Source: JACJXF01 sp964404825
GTDB lineage: Bacteria > Bacteroidota > Bacteroidia > Bacteroidales > GCA-2748055
DNA: 17,952 nt
Direction: 5' to 3'
NCBI GenBank assembly: GCA_964404825.1
Contig: CAYOLQ010000073.1
Coordinates: 1 to 17,952 of the forward strand
Below, piece by piece: positions 1 to 7,900 of this stretch. How positions within the stretch are numbered: the stretch's first letter is position 1; each line of letters opens with the position of its first letter. The notes under the pieces were generated by a model. The model ran no database searches. It was not told the origin of the DNA and saw only the letters and a list, made by a program, of their open reading frames with translations. Position numbers and translations under genes: made by a program.

Positions 1-153
1 ATATAATAAAGTTTTTATTATAAAAATTTTTAATGGAAAATAAATGATAATAAGCCTGATGAACTCAAAATAATGAATTCTTTATCTATGTGAGATCCAA
101 ATTTCTACTATTTAATTTAGATCGAATCTAAGTTTAAATATTCGAAAATTAAT

Positions 154-205
154 AAAAAAATACCCCGGTTGCAAAGCACAATTAAAAAGTGCCGAACAAC
201 CAGGG
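154..205 (-). terminator. Factor-independent terminator of the SusC/SusD operon
   Basis: Read on the minus strand, CCCTGGTTG (205-197) can pair with CAACCGGGG (171-163) with one mismatch. A small inner GCAC/GTGC stem lies between them, and TATTTTTTT (162-154) follows directly. A GC-containing stem followed by a T-run is the classic intrinsic terminator layout. It lies about 70 bp past the stop codon of the SusD-like gene, so it would close that transcript. No gene is visible in 1-153, which is very AT-rich. Confidence 0.75.
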
Positions 206-212
206 TAGATGC

Positions 213-243
213 TCTAACCCTTTCATCAAGAGAATGGGTTAGA
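213..243 (-). other. Stem-loop in the 3' untranslated region of the SusD-like gene
   Basis: TCTAACCC (213-220) and GGGTTAGA (236-243) form a perfect 8-bp inverted repeat around a 15-nt loop, 31 bp downstream of the SusD-like stop codon. No T-run follows on the minus strand, so it is not an intrinsic terminator by itself. The terminator at 154-205 lies just beyond. A 3' hairpin of this kind could protect the mRNA end, but that role is inferred. Confidence 0.45.
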
Positions 244-274
244 TGGATAATTTTTAGTTAATTGCCTTCTATGC

Positions 275-1726
275 TTACCATCCTTCATTCTGCGTTAATC
301 CATCAGACAAATCCCTTTCTCTCTGAGGAATGGCAACAAGTGTACGGTAATCATCATAACTTACTGCTGTAGTACTGTACCGTTCAATAAGCAAACTTTG
401 TTGATTTCTCCAGGCATCCCACGTTCTGTGTCCTTCTGCAAAAAGTTCCTTTCTTCTTTCGTTCATAATGTCATCAAGAGTTACGGAAGCAACGTCAACG
501 TATGCCAGTATTCTGTACCTTCTCAGGGTATTGATATACTGGGTTGCTTTTGCATTATCATCCGATTTAAAGGCTGCTTCAGCTGCTATCAGGTATACTT
601 CAGCCATGCGGATAATCTTTGGATTATTAACATAATCACTGCTTTCTCTGCCGGGGTATTTAGCGGGATAGAATCCTTGTCCTGCACCATTTTCACTGAT
701 TTTTTCTACCACCAGACTTCCTCGGATATCGTTGGGATCTGATTTTATCCAGTTGGCAAAGTCGTCACTGCAGCCATATTCTCCATAACCATCGGGTGTG
801 GAATAATATCCAATTGAATTCCTTTGAGCGTTGTACTGCAAATTTGTTATCATTTCGAATAGGAATTCAGGTTCTGCTGTTCCTCCCCACATAGCAACGT
901 AATCACTGATAAAGGACAAGCGATAGCCTGCATCTCCCGCATTTTCAATAACATCTTCTGCAGTTGCAAGTGCATCTTCGTACTCACCAAGGTATAGCTG
1001 AACCCTTGATTTAATGGCAAGTGTGGCGTATCTGTTAAGACTGCCATAGCTATCTGCCATATCGGGTACAGGGTTCATACGGGCAACAGCAGTATCCAAA
1101 TCAGCCAGTATGAGATCATACGTTTCCTTTAAGGTTGAACGCACAGGCTTATAGGAAACGTCAAACTTTCTGTCGGATAATGGAATTCCTCCGTTCGGGG
1201 TTGTCATGGTCATCCCATCATGCAAAGCAGTTGGAAGCTGGGCAAAGGTTCTTGCCAGATCAAAATGAAGTAATGCTCTCAAAGCATACAGTTGACCAAC
1301 CAGATCATTAAAGAGTACCTCGTCTCCCTCCTCAACTTCAATATTTCCAACAACAGCCAAAATATCGTTAATTCTGCCCAGAACGGTGTAGGGAGTTAAC
1401 CAGAATGCCAATGCATAATCGGAGTTCTGTTCGTAATCGAGACGGCCAACAGGGCTAATCTGATTGGAGTTCAGGATATAATTCATGTCATCGCTCCGTA
1501 AATCCCCCAGACAAATAAAATCGCCTGCGTAATACGAATGACTATTATCATCCAGATCAATTAATCGTGTGTATGCACCATTCAGTGCATTCCGAAGGTC
1601 GGTTATCGTCTGAACAGCATCATCTGACGGCAGTGAGGTAGATGGATTCTGATCAAGAAAGCCTTCGCATGAACTCACCAGAAGAGCCAGAAGAAAAACA
1701 AGCGGATATATGATTTTTTGTTTCAT
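275..1726 (-). CDS. SusD/RagB-like outer-membrane glycan-binding lipoprotein
   Basis: This 483-residue protein matches the SusD/RagB family, surface lipoproteins that cap a SusC transporter and hand it oligosaccharides. The N-terminus is a lipoprotein signal: a charged start, a hydrophobic stretch, and a lipobox ending SSC with the acylated Cys at position 20. The typical GFLDQNPSTSLPS segment follows. The N-terminal helical domain covers roughly residues 24-220 and the RagB/SusD C-terminal domain roughly 280-483. The family's conserved ends are present: RRKELFAEGHRTWDAWR near 420-440 and IPQRERD...QNEGW at the very C-terminus. The start is an ATG 29 bp after the SusC-like stop, so the two are co-transcribed. 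Length is normal for the family. The substrate cannot be read from the sequence; pectin oligosaccharides are possible given the GH28 and GH78 genes about 10 kb away. Confidence 0.95.
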   Translation of the reverse strand: MKQKIIYPLVFLLALLVSSCEGFLDQNPSTSLPSDDAVQTITDLRNALNGAYTRLIDLDDNSHSYYAGDFICLGDLRSDDMNYILNSNQISPVGRLDYEQNSDYALAFWLTPYTVLGRINDILAVVGNIEVEEGDEVLFNDLVGQLYALRALLHFDLARTFAQLPTALHDGMTMTTPNGGIPLSDRKFDVSYKPVRSTLKETYDLILADLDTAVARMNPVPDMADSYGSLNRYATLAIKSRVQLYLGEYEDALATAEDVIENAGDAGYRLSFISDYVAMWGGTAEPEFLFEMITNLQYNAQRNSIGYYSTPDGYGEYGCSDDFANWIKSDPNDIRGSLVVEKISENGAGQGFYPAKYPGRESSDYVNNPKIIRMAEVYLIAAEAAFKSDDNAKATQYINTLRRYRILAYVDVASVTLDDIMNERRKELFAEGHRTWDAWRNQQSLLIERYSTTAVSYDDYRTLVAIPQRERDLSDGLTQNEGW

Positions 1727-1755
1727 GGTATTTTAAATTTAAGATTTCACATTTC

Positions 1756-4700
1756 TCAGAAACTGAGGTTTACACCAAGGGTCCATACTCTGGAAAGAGG
1801 AGTGTCCACGGTACGGTATCCGTTCAGTGTCACTTCGGGATCGATGTCTTTGGTTTTCGACCACATCCAGACATTGGTTCCTTTTGCATAGACTTTTATG
1901 TTTTCAACATGCATCCTGTCAACAAGAACAGAAGGAAGATCATATCCGAGTGTTATTTCCTTAAGTCTGACAAAATCTGTAGATTTAATAAAACGGGTCG
2001 ACCAGCGGTCGGGACGATTTGAATCGTCATAATTAGGCATTGGATTGTCAACAATGTCGCCGGGTTTTGTCCAGTAATTTCCTTCAACATCTTTTGCTGA
2101 GTTAAAAATACCGGCTCTGAAACCATCGGAGTGCATGAAATACCCCGGATAGTCGAACAGATTTCCACCAAACTGATATGTGAAAAGAAAATCAAGTTCT
2201 AGACCTTTGAAACTAACACTGTTATTCAAACCGCCAATAAGGTCGGGATATGCTTTTGCAACAATAGATCTCTGTGCATCGGAATATCTTCTTACCCTGT
2301 TTGCCGGTGAATCCGGTAAAGATGGATCCCTGAGGAAGTAACCATAACCTGTCTGAGGATCCACTCCTACCCATGTAGGCAGATAAAAAGAATACAGATC
2401 CTCTCCTTCACTGTATTTATAAAGGTTACCATCGCCAGCAATGATATCTTCGCCATCGGGAAGACTTTCAACAGTTGATTTCTGAGTTGTAAGTGTAAAA
2501 TCGGTTCTCCATTTAAAACCTGCAGGGGAAGTTATGTTAACGGAATGGAATTCAACTTCAACTCCATTGTTTTTGATACTTCCGGAATTCTGCCATGTTT
2601 CACCGAAACCGGTTAGGTAGCTTATCGGAACATTCAGAAGCAGATCATCGGTTAGTTTATTATAGTATTCAACAACCAACCCGAAGCGTTTAAAGAATGT
2701 CAAATCAAGACCCACGTTCATATTATTACTTTTTTCCCAGCCCAGTTTCGCGTTTCCGGGGCTGTCGACAAAGATTGCGCTGTTATCGCCATATCCACCG
2801 CTAAACGAATATAAAGCTAAATGGGTATAATAGAACGGGGGCAGGTTTCCGTTGGTTCCATAAGAAAACCGGAGTTTACCGTCAGAGATTACACCCGAAT
2901 TCTCAAGAAAAGATTCCTTACCAAATCTCCAGGCAGCAGAAGCAGACCAGAAATTTGCCCAACGGTTTTCGATACCGAGTCGTGAAGATCCATCAGTACG
3001 GATACTACCTGTCAGGTAATACTTATCGTTATAGTCATAATTCAGGTTTCCGAAATACGATAAAAGCGTGCTGGTGCTGATTTCGGAAGTAACGCTATTG
3101 GCCTGACCGCTGGCAAGTTCCGGCAATTTGGAATTTGAATAATTGGTTGCTGTAGCCTGAAGATAAGCCTGCTGAATTGAGTTTGACTCGAATCCAAATA
3201 TTGCACTGAAATTATGCACCTCATTAAAAGTTTTGTTATAGGTCAGGAGGTTTGAGGATGTGATATTTGCAATTGTGTACAAATCCCTCTCTCCTAAACC
3301 ACCTAACGCCTCACCATCGTATGAATCGGGGCTCCAGAATTCCTGATTCTGTGCCTGAATCCAGTCAAGTCCCAGTGAAGATTTAAATGAAAGTTCCGGA
3401 GTAAAATTTACCTGAACGCTACCATTTGTAAGACTTCTGTAGGTTTTGGTGTCAACAAACTGCGATTTTCCATCGAGGAAATCTTCGGGATGTCCGATAT
3501 AACCAAACATTGATTCTGGGTAGCGGTTTCCGTTTTCGTCATATTTTGGAGCGGTAGGATTTGCCTGCAGCAATGTTCCCAACGGTGATGTTGTACCAAT
3601 TCCCTGAGCCTGATCGGTCTGGTCGCGATATCCTTTTTGATTGGTATAGGAAAGCATCTGGTTCAGAGAAAATTTAAGCCAGTTATTTGCATTATGATTC
3701 AGGTTCATCCTTCCGGTAAATCTTTTAAAAGAACTCCCGTTGATAATACCTTCATAATCGGAATAACCTCCTCCCAGATAAAACTGGGTTTTATCAGTTC
3801 CTCCTGCTGCTGAGAGCTGGTAATCGCTTTGTTTTGCCTGACGGTAAACCACATCCCTCCAGTTTGTATTAACGGTAGAATCGATGGTTGAACTATAGGC
3901 AGATTTATAGTAATCGATATCCCCCTGATAATATGCTAGAGTATCAGCATTGCCATAGTAATCCTGACCCGGGAGCAGTCCGTACAGGCTTTTCGCCCAG
4001 TTTTCGAGGGCTTTTTGCTCATACTTATGGTATTCGGGACCCGACATTACTTCATAAGAATTTGTTGCCATAGAAGCCCAGCCAGTGTTTGCCTTGAATT
4101 CGAACTTAGTCTTTCCCGACAGTCCTTTTTTGGTAGTGATAATAACAACTCCGTTTGCTGCACGGGATCCATATAATGATGCAGCAGCAGCATCTTTAAG
4201 AACTGTAAGGCTCAGAATATCTTCGGAATTAAGCGTTGACATAATATTCGATGATTTCTGATAATGCCCGAAATTTCCTGATTCAACCGGTATCCCATCA
4301 ATAACGTACAAAGGTGTGGTAGACCCGTTAATTGAGCCAATACCGCGGATCTGGATTTCGCCTGATGAACCCGGGTCGCCTGTTGAACTGGAGACACGAA
4401 CGCCGGATACTTTGCCACTTAATGACTTTTCAAGAGATTCAGCACCGGGTACCAGAAGCTTATCTCCGTCAACTATCTGCGCTGATCCGGTAAAGTCGCC
4501 TCTTTTAACCGTACTGTAAGCAACAACCATTACCTCCTCGATACCAACTGCGTCGGTTTCAAGGATAACATCAATAATGGTTTTGTCTCCAACCGGTATC
4601 TCCTGTTGCTTCATGCCAACAAAGCTAAATACCAGTGAGGATGCATTTTGAGGCACCTCGATTCGGTAGACACCTTCCATCTGAGTAATAGCTCCAATGG

Positions 4701-4848
4701 TGGTACCTTTAACAGCCACATTAACTCCCGGGAGTTTTATTCCGTCTTCGGCAGCTGTAACTGTTCCTGTAATTATGCGCGATTGAGCCTGCAGAAATTG
4801 CATGCTGCATAATAACATGATGTAGAGTAAAAATTCTCGCTTTCTCAT
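1756..4848 (-). CDS. SusC/RagA-like TonB-dependent outer-membrane transporter
   Basis: This 1030-residue SusC-type protein imports glycan oligomers into the periplasm using TonB energy. A signal peptide covers residues 1 to about 22 (hydrophobic core, then LQAQ). A carboxypeptidase-D regulatory-like beta-sandwich follows at about 25-98 (ITGTVTAAEDGIKLPGVNV). The segment EEVMVVAYSTVKRGDFTGS at 104-122 is the usual junction to the plug. The plug shows GVRVSS...IRGIGSINGS...PLYVIDGIP at about 149-187 and YGSRAANGVVIITTKKG at about 226-242. The rest is the 22-strand barrel, ending in the aromatic LGVNLSF expected of outer-membrane proteins. There is no N-terminal STN signalling domain before the plug, so it is not the type that drives an ECF sigma/anti-sigma pair. 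It is first in an operon with the SusD-like gene. I found no exact TAnnTTTG box upstream. Confidence 0.96.
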   Translation of the reverse strand: MRKREFLLYIMLLCSMQFLQAQSRIITGTVTAAEDGIKLPGVNVAVKGTTIGAITQMEGVYRIEVPQNASSLVFSFVGMKQQEIPVGDKTIIDVILETDAVGIEEVMVVAYSTVKRGDFTGSAQIVDGDKLLVPGAESLEKSLSGKVSGVRVSSSTGDPGSSGEIQIRGIGSINGSTTPLYVIDGIPVESGNFGHYQKSSNIMSTLNSEDILSLTVLKDAAAASLYGSRAANGVVIITTKKGLSGKTKFEFKANTGWASMATNSYEVMSGPEYHKYEQKALENWAKSLYGLLPGQDYYGNADTLAYYQGDIDYYKSAYSSTIDSTVNTNWRDVVYRQAKQSDYQLSAAGGTDKTQFYLGGGYSDYEGIINGSSFKRFTGRMNLNHNANNWLKFSLNQMLSYTNQKGYRDQTDQAQGIGTTSPLGTLLQANPTAPKYDENGNRYPESMFGYIGHPEDFLDGKSQFVDTKTYRSLTNGSVQVNFTPELSFKSSLGLDWIQAQNQEFWSPDSYDGEALGGLGERDLYTIANITSSNLLTYNKTFNEVHNFSAIFGFESNSIQQAYLQATATNYSNSKLPELASGQANSVTSEISTSTLLSYFGNLNYDYNDKYYLTGSIRTDGSSRLGIENRWANFWSASAAWRFGKESFLENSGVISDGKLRFSYGTNGNLPPFYYTHLALYSFSGGYGDNSAIFVDSPGNAKLGWEKSNNMNVGLDLTFFKRFGLVVEYYNKLTDDLLLNVPISYLTGFGETWQNSGSIKNNGVEVEFHSVNITSPAGFKWRTDFTLTTQKSTVESLPDGEDIIAGDGNLYKYSEGEDLYSFYLPTWVGVDPQTGYGYFLRDPSLPDSPANRVRRYSDAQRSIVAKAYPDLIGGLNNSVSFKGLELDFLFTYQFGGNLFDYPGYFMHSDGFRAGIFNSAKDVEGNYWTKPGDIVDNPMPNYDDSNRPDRWSTRFIKSTDFVRLKEITLGYDLPSVLVDRMHVENIKVYAKGTNVWMWSKTKDIDPEVTLNGYRTVDTPLSRVWTLGVNLSF

Positions 4849-5040
4849 AGATTTGATTTTAAATTGTTACACTTTCATTATTTAAATGGAATTTCAGACT
4901 TTGAGTAAATTTAGGTTTGACAGGATTATCAGCATTATCTTTTTCAGTGAACAGCTTAAAAATGAATCTAAATGACGGATAAATGCCCTTAAACGCTTTA
5001 AGTAAAAATATCCTCTATAAAACATTATTTAACATTTTTT

Positions 5041-5240
5041 CAATCTGGGGGGAGCAAAGCGGAGAACACAACGGATATTGTGGTGCATAAACCGTTGTTG
5101 TTTAGTTGGTATTAGTTGACAGACAGAATTGTGGCGTTCACTTATGGTAGTATTTAAAGGTTTTGGTGTCCTACGTGGAATGTCAATTGACTTTATAAGG
5201 GGGGGGGGGCTGGGGGGGGGCAAAAATGCACCAATATTTC
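5041..5240. other. Unexplained intergenic block with long G tracts and a short hairpin
   Basis: This block within the 946-bp divergent region differs in base content from its AT-rich flanks. It has a 6-G run (5047-5052), an 11-G run (5199-5209) and a 9-G run (5212-5220) separated by CT. ACAACGG (5068-5074) and CCGTTGT (5092-5098) form a 7-bp stem around a 17-nt loop. GTCAATTGAC (5182-5191) is a perfect palindrome. TGCACCAATAT near 5228-5238 is nearly complementary to ATATTGTGGTGCA near 5075-5087, so the block could fold on itself. Short open frames cross it on both strands, but they run through the G tracts as glycine or proline repeats and resemble no family I know. It may be a relic of a mobile or repeat element, or part of a structured RNA. 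Confidence 0.4.
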
Positions 5241-5313
5241 GTCCCTACGCGACTGTGTCACTGTATTGCTACTCTTCCCATGTAGAATCCTTACATAACA
5301 AACTGATAAACGC

Positions 5314-5345
5314 AAAAAGGCAAACCATCACGGCTTGCCTTTTTT
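5314..5345. terminator. Isolated hairpin with T-runs, possibly bidirectional terminator
   Basis: AAAAAGGCAA (5314-5323) pairs perfectly with TTGCCTTTTT (5335-5344). CC/GG extends the stem past one mismatch, leaving a 5-nt loop. A T-run ends the plus-strand form (5340-5345), and the A-run at 5314-5318 provides one for the minus strand. No coding gene ends nearby on either strand, so it either ends an untranslated transcript from the block upstream, or is left from a lost gene, or insulates the two divergent operons. Confidence 0.65.
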
Positions 5346-5595
5346 CATTCTGTGATTACCAGATTGCTAACTATTTATAAACCTAAAATCTTTGATTCGA
5401 TCATCACAAAATGTTCCAGAATAATTCCATAATTTGATTTACAGTTTCAAAGCTAAATTATGAACGTAAAATGGAATGATTATAAATATTCAGCATTTGC
5501 AGACTTACGGTAAGTACTAAACCCGGATGAAAGTGAAAAGCACCTTCATGGCCTCTGAAACGTTATTCACAGACTATTTTATTAAAATTCCGGGA

Positions 5596-5625
5596 TTTGT
5601 GAGAATGTAAAATTTTCTAGTTTTG
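5596..5625 (+). promoter_or_regulatory. Bacteroidota-type promoter candidate for the kinase/regulator operon
   Basis: TTTG at 5596-5599 and TAGTTTTG at 5618-5625 fit the Bacteroides sigma-ABfr consensus (-33 TTTG, -7 TAnnTTTG). The 18-nt spacing is close to the usual 19-20. It would give a leader of roughly 160 nt before the ATG at 5795. Such short AT-rich motifs also occur by chance. Upstream, ATGAAAGTG (5527-5535) and CACCTTCAT (5541-5549) form a one-mismatch hairpin that might be an operator or only a weak fold. Nothing else is apparent in 5346-5794. Confidence 0.4.
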
Positions 5626-5794
5626 GGTATCCGGGGATGGCAATTGCAATATAACACGAAAAATTCCGCCAATCCATTTACAGATACAGAACCGCCATAT
5701 TCACTCATTTATAGGCATTTCACAGAAATAAATCCTATTATCGCTTAAATTTCCTAATTTTCACAGAAAATCTCACAATAAATATTCCTTATTG

Positions 5795-6850
5795 ATGGAA
5801 TTGAGAAAAGTGCTATCGATTTGTAAACCTCAAAACCGGTTTGAGAGGCATACCATTGTATGGACCTTATTTATTTTTGCCAATACAGCCCTGTTCAGCG
5901 TTGGACAACCACGCGGAAGGTTTATCGAATTCCTGGCAGACTACACTCTGAGTTTGCCGATTATTTTTTTTATTACTTACCTTACCGTTTACTGGCTTAT
6001 TCCTAAATTATTACTGAAGAAGAAGTTCGTGATATTTACCATACTTTTCATGCTCCTGCTTCTGATTTCAGGAATCCTGGAGCACTATAAAACACAGGTA
6101 ATACTTTTACCTCTTATAAAACCGGAACTCATCAGTGTATTTACATTCAATTTTTTTTCGATATCAAGAGGGGCATTTTTTATACTTATTCCAACAATAT
6201 TTTTCATATCAGTTAAATACGCTAGGGAATGGTATAACATGAAAGTTCTGAAAACCGAAGAAGAAAGAAAACAACTCCGGAATGAACTGAAGTATTTAAA
6301 AGCGCAGGTACATCCCCATTTTCTGCTGGTTACCCTTTCTAATCTTGAAGCTATAGCCAGAAAAGATCCTGTAAAGGCAGCTCCCGGAATTGAAAAAATT
6401 TCGGAAATACTAAACTTCATTCTCTATGAATGTAATTTTCCCAGAATCAGAGTTAATAAGGAAATTGAGCAAATAAGAAGCTTTATTGATCTGCAGGAGC
6501 TTAATTTCAGCAAAAAAACCGAAATCAATTATTCGGTTATCGGGCCCACCATTGAGGTTACTATTGCACCCTTGTTAATTTTCACAATCGTTGAGTTCTT
6601 TTTTAAAAACTCCCGCGATGATAATGAAGCTGAATCCAAACTGAATATTTTCGTTGAAATATTTCACAATATTTTTAATTTCAGGATGGAAAGCGAAAAC
6701 TTCCATATCGGGGAATCTGATTTTGAAAATGATACCGGAATTATAAATCTCACTAAACGATTGAATATACTGTATAAAAATAAGAGCGAACTTTCATTCA
6801 GGAATTCGGATAACAAAACAATGGTTCAGTTAACCCTGACTTATATCTGA
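5795..6850 (+). CDS. Degenerate LytS-type sensor histidine kinase (probable pseudokinase)
   Basis: This 351-residue membrane protein is of the LytS/His_kinase type. Four hydrophobic segments lie at about 20-38, 51-70, 77-94 and 111-140. A coiled linker (EEERKQLRNELKYLKAQ) leads to the kinase core. The phospho-acceptor context VHPHF is kept (His at about 173), and LYECN...EIEQIRSFIDLQE aligns with the intact paralogue downstream. The ATP-binding half is eroded. FLFNTLNNL became FLLVTLSNL. The N-box VENxxKHG became VEFFFKNS, losing the Mg/ATP asparagine at about 268. The G-box GLGLENVKKRL became GIINLTKRL. There is no frameshift or stop, so it may be kept as a non-catalytic sensor partner. An in-frame TTG lies one codon upstream; the ATG is preferred. 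It is first in a three-gene operon, 3 bp before the next gene. Confidence 0.88.
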   Translation: MELRKVLSICKPQNRFERHTIVWTLFIFANTALFSVGQPRGRFIEFLADYTLSLPIIFFITYLTVYWLIPKLLLKKKFVIFTILFMLLLLISGILEHYKTQVILLPLIKPELISVFTFNFFSISRGAFFILIPTIFFISVKYAREWYNMKVLKTEEERKQLRNELKYLKAQVHPHFLLVTLSNLEAIARKDPVKAAPGIEKISEILNFILYECNFPRIRVNKEIEQIRSFIDLQELNFSKKTEINYSVIGPTIEVTIAPLLIFTIVEFFFKNSRDDNEAESKLNIFVEIFHNIFNFRMESENFHIGESDFENDTGIINLTKRLNILYKNKSELSFRNSDNKTMVQLTLTYI

Positions 6851-6853
6851 TAT

Positions 6854-7891
6854 ATGTTTGGAAAAAGATGGATACGGCATTTAATTTTCTGGCTGGCTTG
6901 TCTGCTGTCCCTTACCGTTTATGTTATGGGACCACAGTATGGCAGACTTTTTAGTGTATTGCTCTATTTGCTCACGGGAATGCCTCTGATGATGGCCTAT
7001 AGCTATATCAGCATGTATTATGCAATTCCGAAGGCATTTGAAAGCGGGAGATTTTTCTGGCTCATCGTCTATTTCGTTTCCGCAACTTTTATTTTCGCTG
7101 TTTTATACAAACTTTCGATCAACCATATTTATTACCGTTTTGTGGAACCTGAGAATTTCCGGGAAACAGGGCTTATTCGTTTCTCTTCAATTGCCAGTAC
7201 AATAATATGGGTTAACGTACCTTTTCTTATGTTTGCTTCGGCCAAGCTTATCAGGGATTATCTTTTCGAAACAAAAAATAAAAACGAACTGGAAAACAAA
7301 AATACAGAGGCTGAGATTTCGCTTCTGGCAACACAGTTGCACCCTCACTTTCTCTTTAATACCCTTAACAATCTGTATAGTCTTTCTTTATCGGGATCTC
7401 CAAAAACATCCATAAGCCTGCAAAAGATAAATGGTCTGATGAAATACATTCTCTATGAATGCGGACAGGCAGAAATTAGTATAAAAAAGGAAATGAATCT
7501 GATTGATAATTACCTTGAGCTGGAAAAATTACGGTATGATAAACGACTGAAATTGACGTTTGTAAACGAAGTAAGAAACGATGAATTATTGATTGCTCCG
7601 ATGATTCTTTTTACATTTGTTGAAAACTGTTTTAAGCATGGCAGCAGCAAAGCTACCGGAAGTTCTTATATTAATATCAGCTTATCCACGGAAGGACGAA
7701 CTCTGATTTTTGAGGCAGAAAACTCAATTCCCTTTTCAGATGAAATTTCGAAAACCGCACATACCGGATTAGGACTCGAAAATGTAAAAAAAAGACTTGC
7801 ATTTCTTTATCCGGATAATCATGAGCTGCTTATTAAAAAGGAAAATGGCGTTTTCAGGGTGGAACTCAGAATTAATAATCTGCAAATTTAA
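6854..7891 (+). CDS. LytS-type sensor histidine kinase (intact)
   Basis: This 345-residue membrane histidine kinase would sense an unknown signal and phosphorylate the LytTR regulator encoded 9 bp downstream. About four membrane segments span residues 8-26, 33-57, 68-88 and 110-133, with no recognisable extracellular sensor domain. A short coiled coil follows. The His_kinase core is canonical: QLHPHFLFNTLNNLY with the phospho-acceptor His163, FVENCFKHG with the N-box Asn258, an AENS segment at about 288-291, and TGLGLENVKKRL at 304-315 as the G-box. It resembles its upstream neighbour in length, topology and core, so the two probably arose by tandem duplication. Its ATG lies 3 bp after the neighbour's stop, with no clear Shine-Dalgarno sequence, which points to coupled translation. 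Confidence 0.95.
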   Translation: MFGKRWIRHLIFWLACLLSLTVYVMGPQYGRLFSVLLYLLTGMPLMMAYSYISMYYAIPKAFESGRFFWLIVYFVSATFIFAVLYKLSINHIYYRFVEPENFRETGLIRFSSIASTIIWVNVPFLMFASAKLIRDYLFETKNKNELENKNTEAEISLLATQLHPHFLFNTLNNLYSLSLSGSPKTSISLQKINGLMKYILYECGQAEISIKKEMNLIDNYLELEKLRYDKRLKLTFVNEVRNDELLIAPMILFTFVENCFKHGSSKATGSSYINISLSTEGRTLIFEAENSIPFSDEISKTAHTGLGLENVKKRLAFLYPDNHELLIKKENGVFRVELRINNLQI

Positions 7892-7900
7892 AATTAGGAA

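Noticed and set aside
1..153. Possible gene downstream of the SusCD terminator
   Set aside because: The stretch is very AT-rich with stops in all frames and no RNA-gene signature.
398..742. Plus-strand 114-codon open frame inside the SusD-like gene
   Set aside because: It is a shadow of the conserved minus-strand SusD-like coding sequence with no family resemblance.
5041..5100. Integron attC-like recombination site
   Set aside because: The hairpin and an unpaired centre are suggestive, but I could not find convincing GTTRRRY / RYYYAAC core sites or an integrase gene in the window.
5129..5380. Open frame of 83 codons on the plus strand in the divergent region, and a 64-codon one opposite it
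   Set aside because: Both run through the G tracts as low-complexity glycine or proline, the plus-strand one crosses a terminator hairpin, and neither resembles a protein family or has a credible leader.
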